This document shows, one piece after another, positions 55,191 through 64,000 of a DNA stretch of 64,000 nt (its first letter is position 1; every line of letters begins with the position of its first letter). The translations under genes and the position numbers were made by a program. The stretch comes from Bifiguratus adelaidae (taxonomy: Eukaryota; Mucoromycota; Endogonomycetes; Endogonales), in NCBI GenBank assembly GCA_002261195.1, contig MVBO01000017.1, positions 1-64,000 on the forward strand. The letters are read 5' to 3'. The notes under the pieces were generated by a model that saw nothing but the letters and a program-made list of their open reading frames with translations, was not told the DNA's origin and did not search any database.

Positions 55191-56372
55191 AATGATACTT
55201 GGCGAGTACCAGAATCAAATAGCATAGTGTAATTTGTACGTCAGATAGTCTACAGGAATATCCGCTACCGTAGGTCGGCATTCTTGGAGAACGACACCCC
55301 ATAAAGCTCCCGGAAGATATCGACTCTCATGTTCAGATCGCTATTCTTTCAAGCTTCGAGTAGATTTATCCTCCGGAATTGATGATTGCGATGAATACAA
55401 TACAGCGAGTGACCGACAACCGTCAACGTGACACTCACAAAGCTGATTCGATTTCATTATGCTGGTTGTTTCGAGGCCTCGCAGGAAGATATCGCTATGA
55501 GAAACGCGCCAGAGGTTGTTCGGCCAGCGAGTCGTTCCCCCATTATTGTGCGGTCAACCAAGCCAAATTGATCGACATGTGTCAAGTTTTCCCCAGAGCA
55601 CGAAACTGTGCTCGCCGAGTAACACTCCTGACGCCTGCGTTGGCTATGAAAGGTCTTCAAGAGAACTGCCGTCTGTTGCCAACGCAACGAAGTGCATTGT
55701 GGTGACCGACAACTTGGAGGGAAGAAACTGACCATCCTTTTCTCTCTTTCACATGCGGAGCTGCAGAAATTCCTGTCGATACCTAAGCTGCGGGCGAGGG
55801 CTCTGGGGATATATATGCTATGGCTTTGAGCATGCAGTGACTGACAATGCGCAAACTGTTCAAGCCACAGGCCAAGCACCAGCGGCTACCGAGCGGAAAC
55901 TTTTCCAGAAGGAAGACCAACTCGCATCCAATCACTCAATCTGTAACATCGAAAGTGTCCCGCTTTATGACGGTAAAAAGAGCAAACGCATGGTTGAGGA
56001 CATGTCTGAGCGGGCGACTCATGCAACAAATAGGTGACAATAAAACAACTATGAGGGCAAAATGCGCGTATACGCATGCGGCAATCCTTGAGTATCCTCA
56101 ATTATGGCGATCGCACTGTAGCTGCGAACAGACATTAGAAGATTTTCGAAGCAAATTTCGCCGCCTACGGGTCGTTACCTATCAGAGAGAATGTGTACAT
56201 ACAAACGTACAATAAACACGAAATGTTTGAAAATGCTTTATTTGATGGAGCAGCTCGCAAGCTAGCTCACTGCATTAGAAGTAGTCTAGGTGGAATATAG
56301 AGGCTGCCGATATTCCTATGGTTAAACTTAAGTCATCAAACCAATTAAGAGATAGATGCGAATGAGGCGCGA
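55191..56372. other. Gene-free region of 1.2 kb
   Basis: Between the coiled-coil gene and the 3' end of ERG5. Several ORFs near 100 codons occur on both strands but none shows a domain, a signal peptide or a supporting intron. I see no tRNA or repeat. Confidence 0.5.
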
Positions 56373-58463
56373 TTAGGTAGATGCTTGAATGCTGCCACGA
56401 GGTCTAAACTTCATGATGGCACCATCCTGGGGATAGATAGTAGCAAAGATACTATAGGGAGCCTGTAAGCGATCACGAGCCATGGCATTAAGTCAAATAC
56501 ATACGTAATCTTGTCGCTCTTCGGCGTCCGGATGTGCTCCCAGTCCATCATCACGCTGGCTTGGGCGATGATACCCATGATGTGCATGATGGCATACTCT
56601 TTGCCAAGGCAATAATGAGGGCCAACGCCAAAGACAAGAAAATTCTTGGGGTGGTTGTGAGCGTCGCCTTCAGGACCCCATCGGTCGGGGTCAAAGCTAT
56701 CAGGGTTGAGATACACTTCAGGGTCGTGGAGAGCAGGGTAAAAGGTTGGAATCACCATGGCTGCAGATGATCGTGTGATCAGCAGAGCTTTGTTTAGCAA
56801 ATGACAGACAAACCTCCTTTTGGCACCACGTAATCGTCATTAATGGCCCAGTTTCGGGTCGTTTGGTATGGAACTGCATGATTGTGGTCAAAATCAACTT
56901 CAACAACCCGAGTCGAGCACTTACTCATCAACACTGGTGGTCGCAATCGCAAAACTTCCATGACAACCTGTCTCGTGTATTGCATCTTCTCGATCAATTC
57001 GTAGCTCAGGTTGCATGTCAAGTTGTCCCCACGGATCTCTTCTTGCTCTTTGCGAATTCGTTCAAGTACTTGAGGATGATCAGCTAGGAGCTGGAATGCC
57101 CAAGTGACAGCGGAAGTGGTAGCATCTTGACTGGCAAAGAGGAAAGTCAAGATAACGAGTGCAATCTCTTTGTCGGCAAACTCCCTGATTTTCTTGCCAC
57201 TTGCCCGCTCCTCAATCATGCTCTCTATCCACGCGTCTAACATGCAGTTGGGAGTGCCTCCTTCGGCCATTCTGACCCGACTTTGCTTGACTGCATCGAT
57301 AAAGCAGTTCACAATGAACTCTCTGGCACGCATGGCGTACCACACCTTGGTGAAGGGGAGCGCTATAGGAAAGTTGACCAATTCCAAAGCTGCGGTGACT
57401 CGGAGGTAGGCTGTGGAGATCTTTTGGGCCGTCTCCTTGGGAATGTAGTAGCCGAGAAAAACACGCAAGGAGGCTTCCATGTTCAACTCACGGAAGCGCA
57501 ATTGGTACGGTTCAGCCTTTCCGTCAAGAGCAAGCCACTCTTGGAAGTGACGAGAGTACACATCTCCACCGACAGGGGCATAGATACTGGGGCCCATCGT
57601 CAGCTCAGTCATTCTTTTCAGCCGTGTGAACTCACCCCAAGGCACGTCGGGTAAACAAAACATTCAGGCCTCGTCGGTAATCTTGGTGCGCCTTGCCATG
57701 AAGAAAAATCCAGTTTTCAGGCGTAAGGATCTTCCGCATAGAGTCCACCACGGACGGCTCAGTGTTCTGCGGAGCATTGAGGAGGATCTTGCGGGAAAGC
57801 TCGCATGTTGAAGCAATAACAATAAATCTGTACATTGGTGTTACCGAAATTAGTAAGCTGTAGAAGGCAAGGATAAACCATTCTGCCCCGAGTCATGGGC
57901 TTGCACGACCCGAGAAGTCCGACGACACTCCTCCCAGCGAGTACCCAATTTGAGTGGGCAATGCCAAATATGGTCCAGGGACTAATTGACGATTTCGGGT
58001 AAATCTTACCCAGAGGATCTTCCCGCATGGGTCTTCCCAGCAGAGCTGCGACCGCCGCTCGCATAATTCTGTCACTTCTACTTACCTGTGAAATACACTG
58101 ACACATGAAAGAGCACCGCTGTTCCATTTCGATAGGTATCCTTCAAAGGTAGGGTTGAGGGATTCTAGAAACGTGCCGATAACGGGAACCTTCCAGCGTG
58201 GGCCGGGAAGATGCTGCTTCTTGGAAGTGTACCAATATTGTTCGTAAGCTAGAAAGAGTGCAGCGCTAATGCAAACAGCTGCTCCGGCTGAGATAGTCTG
58301 TTTGGGGACCAGACTACCCTTAAAAAAGGAAACAACGCGTTCACCCGAGGACAAGTATGCCGTTAGCTGACTGTAAGATAATCACAGCGTCAGTTGTGCC
58401 GAAGAGTCTTGCATTCTATCCACGTGCTATCGCAGATTCACCTTACCTTGCCAAAGCTGCCAT
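56373..58463 (-). CDS. ERG5: Sterol C-22 desaturase, cytochrome P450 CYP61
   Basis: Introduces the C22-23 double bond of ergosterol at the ER. Exons 58447-58463, 58086-58370, 57636-57827, 56925-57586, 56814-56873, 56505-56760 and 56373-56451. Start MAALASQL; N-terminal anchor (ISAAVCISAALFLAYEQ region) and the proline hinge LPGPRWKVPVIG. CYP61 marks: VFHRFIVIASTCELSRKIL, HQDYRRGLNVLFTRRALG, the I-helix FASQDATTSAVTWAFQLLAD, ExxR in EVLRLRPPVLM, PTFYPALHDPEVY, and the haem loop NFLVFGVGPHYCLGKEYA with the axial Cys. The intron between 57828 and 58085 is the longest here (about 258 nt). Confidence 0.96.
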
Positions 58464-58927
58464 AGCGATAAAGAGTCAGAGACGAGTGGACAATTTAGAA
58501 AGCAACGAGACCGGGGCTCTGAGCGATAGATAACTGCATGAGCAACAGATACCCAGCGTAGCTTGCCATAAACCAATAAATACCTTCTCAGAGGCAGATC
58601 CTATCTTACAACCGTCTATAAGTGTAGCCACCACGACACCGACAAAGTTGTTCAACCGTGTCAAGTGTCCCGAGTGGATGAAACGAGTGATAGGGGCGTC
58701 GACCACAATATGAAAAAAAATGTAACGACAAGCCGAGGCCGATTAATTAATTATGGCATTGGTGCCGTCGATCCCACATCATTTTCATCAACCGGCAGCT
58801 GGTTGAGCATCCGCGCTGTGCATAATGTCCACGTGTATTTGAAATGTCTCACATGTATTGTCTCTTTATGCATGCAAGATTGGCGTTTCGGTGTTTAGTC
58901 GCTATATGGAAAACGGAGATATCGAAT
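58464..58927. other. Intergenic, ERG5 promoter
   Basis: About 460 bp. Gene-free; both flanking genes are on the minus strand, so it holds the ERG5 promoter and the thioredoxin 3' end. No specific element recognised. Confidence 0.5.
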
Positions 58928-59437
58928 TTATTGGCTACGCTTGCCATGCTTTTCGACAAACTTGTCTAAGAAAGCCTTGTCTCTCATACCCACAAACTGA
59001 TCTACAATCTGCCCTTTGTGAAAAGCGGCTACGGTAGGCAATGCCGCAATCTACATGATTGGTTACCGCAAAGGATCCCTATAAAAGCCATGCCCCCATA
59101 CTTGCCTTGTATCGCCCAGCAATGTCTACCGCTTGATCTACATCGATTTGAATCAGCCTAGTTTGCTTGTTATCTGCGACTGCCTTGGACAGCAAAGGTC
59201 CCAGCACCCTGCATGGCCCACACCAGCTAAGAAACCCATGTTGAGTGGCTAGAACCGAGATTCGCAAGGCCCTTACGTTGCATAAAAGTCAACAAGAACA
59301 GGCTGTTGTGCCTTCGTTACCAGTGAATCAAAGGTCTCTGAGGAGGCTTCAATAGTCTTGCCATCAGTTCTGACGGGAGTGCTAGAGAAAGTCCGCACAC
59401 CAAGAGACCGAGTAATGAGGCGCGAGCGAGCGAGCAT
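58928..59437 (-). CDS. Mitochondrial thioredoxin
   Basis: Disulfide reductase. Exons 59277-59437, 59106-59226 and 58928-59050, about 134 residues. The N-terminus (MLARSRLITRSLGVRTFSS) is Arg/Ser-rich without acidic residues, a good mitochondrial presequence. The active site WCGPCR spans the first intron, and IDVDQAVDIAGRYK, IAALPTVAAFHKGQ with the cis-Pro and FVGMRDKAFLDKFV complete the fold. The second intron has a GC donor (GCAAGT). It resembles Trx3-type thioredoxins. It shares a 51 bp divergent promoter with the EF-P gene, another mitochondrial function. Confidence 0.93.
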
Positions 59438-59488
59438 GTTCGAAAGTTACAAGCTCGGAAATAGACCTTTGCGGAATCAGAAAAAAGA

Positions 59489-60272
59489 ATGTTACGACTG
59501 GCAGTCGTCGGACGAAGTTGGGCTAACCGTCGAGCTGCTGTGGGATATCCCGTTCGACATTACAAGCTTGCGGTCAATGCCATTCGGCGGGGTCAGGTTA
59601 TTGATCACAAGGGCAAAGCTTACAAAGTCTCGGCCACCGAGCACAAGGTAATGGGCCGCGGCGGAGGTCTGGTCAAGGTAAGCCTATTCTTCCGCATGCC
59701 AAAACTAATGGGTACAGATGGAGATGGTAGATATCATTGGCGGAGGCAAGTTGTCTGAGCGTTTCCGGCCTTCGGAGTCGCTAGAGAGTTTGTACATTGA
59801 ATGCACCCTCAAATCTTGTCCTAATCTTGTCCTAGTTTTGGATCTGCGGGAAGATGGCTATACATTTCTCTATGCGGATGATTCAACATTGCATTTCCTA
59901 CATCCCGCAACATTAGAAGAGATTGAGCTATCTGCAGATCTCATTGACGGCGGATCGGAGATGCTGGGTTTTCTCACAGGTATGCTGCTCGTTTACCAAG
60001 GGTCTAATCTAACGTTTTCAGATGGCATGCAAGTGCAAGTACACGTTCTTACAACACCCAAGGCATCGTATCCAATTACATTCACACTTCCTAAAACCCA
60101 TACATATACCGTTGCAAAAGTGCAGGACAGAGTATCTCAAGATTCCAAACGAGCGGCTTTCCGACCAGCATGGATCGAGGAAGGCGTTAGAGTGGAAGTT
60201 CCGGAATTTGTCGGTGTTGGAGATACCATAGTAGTTGATCTAGAGAAGCGAGAATACGTACGACGCGCATAG
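59489..60272 (+). CDS. Mitochondrial elongation factor P-like protein
   Basis: Bacterial-type EF-P homologue. Exons 59489-59677, 59718-59979 and 60022-60272, about 233 residues. An Arg/Ala-rich presequence (MLRLAVVGRSWANRRAAVGY) is followed by the KOW-like domain (LAVNAIRRGQVIDHKGKAYK, HKVMGRGGGLVKMEMVDI) and OB domains (LVLDLREDGYTFLYADD, PITFTLPKTHTYTV, GVGDTIVVDLEKREYVRR). At the loop that carries the modified lysine in EF-P this protein has HKVMGRGGGL, so the modified residue appears absent. That is a known feature of organelle-type EF-P-like proteins. Confidence 0.88.
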
Positions 60273-60349
60273 ATGTCTTTACTACCGTTTAGAATCTGAC
60301 ATTGCATGCGGCGCCATCTATGATTTAATGCGCTCTATTGAGACTGTGT

Positions 60350-63300
60350 TTACACTAGCCCACCGAATAGCATATCTTGCACCTCCTCCCAAGTGTTTGC
60401 AGCGCACACATCCGGGACTAATTGTACAATGTATCGCGATACGCCCGGATATTCCCAGATCAGGCAATAAACCATCATTCGCTTGGCAAAAGATGCTGTA
60501 CCGGGGCCTGAAGATGCCGGTAAACCATACTTTAAGAGAAACTGGCGCATAAGATCTTTGCGACATCCACAGGTGATGACAAAAAGAGGCACAAAATCAA
60601 ACATAGGGTCGCCTCCGTTTAACTTTGCATCGCCAAAATCAATGATATGCGAAGGGCTCCAAAGCATCGAAGGTGCCGGGTCCGATTGCTGTTGGGATGC
60701 TGTCATGGCGTTTAGAGAAGGATTGCAGATTATATTGGATGGATTCAAATCGCCGTGAAGAATGAAGGCGTCCTCAAAATATGATTGTGACAGAAAGTCG
60801 TCCACATTCGAAGGTAAATAATCGACCAATTGCTCGAGAAGGCGGCTCGGGAAGTAGTTCCAGATTTTCTGAATGGATAAGGTAGTATTAAAACGCCAGC
60901 GTAAGTAATGATCGAAATTTTCTATCTCAGAAGCTGCTCTGCGTTGTGTGTCGATGGGATTCTGAGACGATGGGGGCATATGTATGGCTGCAAATCAGCC
61001 ATGAGTGATCAATTGCACAGGGAGCCTACTAACTTACCTTTGACGGTCTGGGCAAGCCAGTCGAGGACATGACTCCAAGTCTCAGGACAATCGATGGGCG
61101 ACCCAGGCTTCAATAAAGAGTTCCAACTTCCGTCTGGACATTCATCGAAAGGGATGCCTTGAACGTGATGTGTTATGATGAATGGCCAATGCCACTTCCA
61201 GGGTCGTTCCCTGTGCTCGCGTAAATCACCATGACCCATCAAAGTTTGCACTCTCTGTAATAGCTCTTCCGACAAACGCTCTCTGAGCCGCAACAGAGCT
61301 TCTTTCTCGATATTATAGTGTTTCTCCCCATCCTGCCAAGAAGTGAAAAATTTCACGACAAGCTGGCGTGTGCGATAAATCTAGGACGGAGTCAGCATGC
61401 GCAGCCTGTCGCGACGTGAATTCGCTTACAGGTTCAATTGATGCAATCCTTTGCAGCTTCATCGCTGACGACGCTTCTGAAATGCAAGTCGAATTGCCTG
61501 TCATCTCTAGCGCCGCCCGCACTCGCTGCTCCCAAAGCTTCGGATCATTGAGCATGAACTCGTAATCCGCTCGGGTATTACAGCCTTCGCCAAGAAGAAA
61601 CTCATCGTCAGTTGGTTCTGTCATACTGGCGAAATATTCGCGTCGTGGGTTCACAACAGTGCTAAGGGTCGTGTCTTGATCCAGCACATCTTGAAGAAAG
61701 TCCTTGAACATCTAAAAGACAGATAAGCTCGAGCAATTCATATATATACGTGGCAATTACCTGCTGCTTTGCGGATGTCCTGATACAGTCTTGCATAAGC
61801 GAATCCAGGACATTGTGAATATTGCCACGATCAGCGAAATTTTGAGTGACAGCGACAGTATCCTCAAGATTTAGAACCTGAAATACGTTTAAGGTGAGTG
61901 ATAATCACACTTGCGGTGATCTTTTTAGCAGCATACCATATGCCACCAGCCACTGACGCACACAAAATGTGTTCATGTTGAGTTAGTCATTCAGCTAGAA
62001 CAGAAAGGCTCACCTCGGGACAAATATGGTCTCACCAGCTTCTTGAACGACTTCTACAGGTCTATCGCTGGCGGCCAAATGAGGGTACACTTCGAGATAC
62101 CAGCGCAAGGAGGTATAGGTTGTATCTTCCTCGTAGTTGAAGCTCTCATCGATGTAGCCCCGTTTCTTGTTTTTCACGTAGCTTGCCTGAGATGAGCATC
62201 CTTCGCTGTCCTTAGCCTTTGCTTCCACTTGCGCCCTTCGCTGTTCAGCTGCTGACTGATATGATTCTGTTGAGTTCTCCTTTTCTACGCCAGGTGGCGT
62301 ACAAGCGGGAGGATACCTGCATTGCTATTAAATTTCAAGTTACACTTTGCGTCAAGACCTACAGCGCCCAGCGCTTTCGTCCGCTGATGAGGGTATTCCA
62401 TGCGCTTGTACCATTTGGGTCTGTGTGCCAGGAAGCACCGGATCGCTGAGGCCCGATAATCAGCCATCTATAAGGCGGCTGACTTTCAGTAGGCAAAAGT
62501 TTCAGAAAGTCTCGTTGGAAATACTCTAGGACCTGTAAAATCATGATTGAGATGTGATTAGATCGCGACGCCAGAAGCAGCAAACCTACTTTATAATCAT
62601 CCACAATGCCTTTCAGTTGTTCGCCATAGTTTGGATCAAAGATGTACAACGGTGATTCGTCGTTTTGGTGCTTCATATATTGCTGATATTGCGCAACTGT
62701 GATATCAATGTATCGTACGGGGCCAGCTCGTTCATTAGCACAGCGTAACAGGCTATCCGGATACTGCATGTCATTAGCAGGGCACGATCAATCACAGTCA
62801 AGCTTACTCTCTGCGACAGTCGCGATAACTCCCATTCCGTCCATGCCGGCCACTGCTCGACACCAGCTTGCGTCAGAAGCACAGGTAAATTGGGTATCGA
62901 ATAGTGAGCTTCAAAGTCTTCTAGACAGAGCCCGTTGACAGACCGACGAGGAACGCAATTATGTGCTAACGCAAAAGACGTAGGATTTGGATGATCGGGA
63001 GGTAAAGGAGGCGGATAAAGGACCGCGGGTACAAAGTAGTGGAGGTTGATATGATTGCGAATATGGGCTACATGCAAAAAGTTTGATTCGATGCCTGGAT
63101 AAGCAAGGCTTAGCGTAGACTTGAAACAGAATGCGTAAGGTATACCTCTCAGTCGACTTTGGATTGCATCTGATTGCTTCGTTGGGGGCTGGAGATACGA
63201 TGCAAGCCAACTCTCCCCGAAAACAAAGTCCGTAGGAAACTGATACTGTTGTGCATATTTTGCGGTGACGAGACAGCGCCAGAGCCAGTCATGCATGCAC

Positions 63301-63485
63301 AGTGCGTACAAGTAGCGTGAGCATATTGATAGCCGCAAAAGTTCCTGAAGCGTTGGCACGGTTATCAACAGTTGCTCAAACTCTGGCAAACTTGCAGTCC
63401 CTTACCGAATGATTGAGTCTTGCTAGTAAACGCGTTACTATGAATGCGTCCTCGAAGCGATTGAGAATGCCGCAGCCTTTGCTTC
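60350..63485 (-). CDS. F-box / JmjC / phosphotransferase-like fusion protein
   Basis: One long multi-exon gene. It opens with an F-box-like segment (LQELLRLSICSRYLYALCMHDWLWRCLV, about 63270-63390), followed by a JMJD6-like JmjC domain: FEAHYSIPNLPVLL, PYRWLIIGPQRSGASWHTDP with the HxD iron ligands (about 62420-62480), WNTLISGRKRWALYPP, GETIFVPR and then GWWHMVLNLED with the distal His (about 61930-62030). After DFLQDVLDQD (61690) comes a kinase-like domain of the APH type: VVKFFTSWQDGEKHYNIEKEALLRL, PFIITHHVQGIPFDE, FILHGDLNPSNI (catalytic HGDxxxxN) and HIIDFGDAKLNGGDPMFDF (DFG-like). Intervening exons agree in frame. The exact first exon is unresolved; an ATG near 63485 is a candidate. Confidence 0.82.
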
Positions 63486-63615
63486 GAATACTTGAACCAA
63501 CATCACTGAAAGAATCTGGCATGCAAGTGTGCGTCAGTGTTATACCAGTTCTACGACGTTTTAAGAGGCCAAGTCTGGATGAGATACATTGATTATATGT
63601 ACAGGAGATGACATT

Positions 63616-64000
63616 CTATGCTGCTTCAGTGGTGAGAGAACCCAGGGACGGTCCTTGCGTGATGATTGGCTTGCCTGATGTTCCCTTTTGTTGCTGATCA
63701 TGATATCCTGGTTGAATAAGATGACTTGCGTACTTGGCGTCAAAGAAGGTGTAGCTGAGGGTGATGGTGTTGACGTCCTTCATCCAAGGATCATCCGCAA
63801 AATCAGGATCTATGAAGAAAAATACTGGCATGTCCACCTCCTCGCCTGCCCGGAGCTGTTGCTCCTCGAAACAGAAGCATTGGATTTTGTTGAAATAGGG
63901 CGCAGCCTTCAGTGGAGTAACATTATATGTAGCAATACCGATAATGTCTTCTTTGGACTTGTTCTTAGCCTTGTAAAAAGTCAATGCTGTCTCTCCAGGG
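63616..64000 (-). CDS. COX11: Cytochrome c oxidase assembly protein Cox11 (5' partial)
   Basis: Copper chaperone that delivers Cu(B) to Cox1 in the mitochondrial inner membrane. Only the C-terminal 127 residues or so lie in the window; the gene runs off the end. [36 protein letters not shown], the copper-binding [28 protein letters not shown] and [11 protein letters not shown] are all present, ending at a TAG at 63616. Confidence 0.95.
   Translation of the reverse strand, partial: PGETALTFYKAKNKSKEDIIGIATYNVTPLKAAPYFNKIQCFCFEEQQLRAGEEVDMPVFFFIDPDFADDPWMKDVNTITLSYTFFDAKYASHLIQPGYHDQQQKGTSGKPIITQGPSLGSLTTEAA

Noticed and set aside
55379-56215. Several overlapping ORFs of about 90-140 codons on both strands between the CC1-box gene and ERG5.
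   Set aside because: No family resemblance, Cys/Arg-rich random-looking composition, no supporting introns.
1-64000. Search for CRISPR arrays, insertion sequences, long terminal repeats or a biosynthetic gene cluster.
   Set aside because: None visible. Gene order mixes housekeeping functions without repeats or transposase-like genes; the zinc-knuckle ORFs are the only faintly mobile-element-like items.

Overview
The window is nuclear DNA of a filamentous fungus. The evidence is ergosterol genes (ERG28, ERG5/CYP61), chitinases with CBM19 and CBM5/12 modules, MET10, KEX2, LCB1, a formin and glycogenin. Genes are dense (about 34 in 64 kb), sit on both strands, and are cut by many 45-70 nt GT-AG introns (at least three GC-AG), with CTAAC-like branch sites and several very small exons. 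A Slo/BK-type channel, a cationic amino acid transporter and a TRAK/HAP1-like coiled-coil protein lean towards an early-diverging (zygomycete-grade) lineage, but I cannot name the species. All exon borders were read by eye from splice signals and protein-family continuity; most should be right to within a base or two.

Layout. 1-5.1 kb: formin (5' end outside the window). 5.2-8.1 kb: RPL22 and kexin, divergent. 8.5-8.8 kb: small acidic protein. 8.9-13.1 kb: Slo-like channel. 13.2-15.8 kb: RPL5 and a bHLH-zip factor. 16.1-19.5 kb: MAT2B-like reductase and a PHD protein. 19.8-22.1 kb: LCB1 and SPT4. 22.1-24.2 kb: glycogenin. 24.4-26.3 kb: amino acid transporter. 26.5-28.4 kb: modular chitinase, then about 2 kb without genes. 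30.4-32 kb: PHO80-type cyclin and ERG28. 32.1-35.1 kb: M28 membrane peptidase. 35.7-36.9 kb: membrane RING-like protein. 37.2-38.6 kb: FAX/metaxin-like GST-fold protein and a UPF0390 protein. 38.9-40.4 kb: second chitinase. 40.7-42.6 kb: two zinc-knuckle ORFs flanking a GST; the first knuckle ORF and the GST each carry an apparent frameshift. 42.8-46.3 kb: MET10. 47.2-49.2 kb: secreted/membrane periplasmic-binding-like protein. 49.3-50.1 kb: PHS1. 50.2-50.8 kb: FKBP. 50.9-53.3 kb: unknown protein and a GRF zinc-finger protein. 53.6-55.2 kb: tail-anchored coiled-coil protein with a CC1-box. 56.4-58.5 kb: ERG5. 58.9-60.3 kb: mitochondrial thioredoxin and EF-P-like factor. 60.4-63.5 kb: F-box/JmjC/kinase-like fusion. 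63.6 kb to end: COX11 (5' end outside).

There is no operon logic, but themes recur: ER lipid enzymes (LCB1, ERG28, PHS1, ERG5), mitochondrial genes (TRX, EF-P, COX11) and sulfur/methionine (MET10, MAT2B-like). CACGTG boxes upstream of MET10 and RPL5 could be targets of the bHLH-zip factor encoded nearby. The most unusual items are the altered selectivity filter of the Slo-like channel, the CC1-box tail-anchored protein, the F-box/JmjC/kinase-like fusion and the zinc-knuckle/basic-motif repeat protein.
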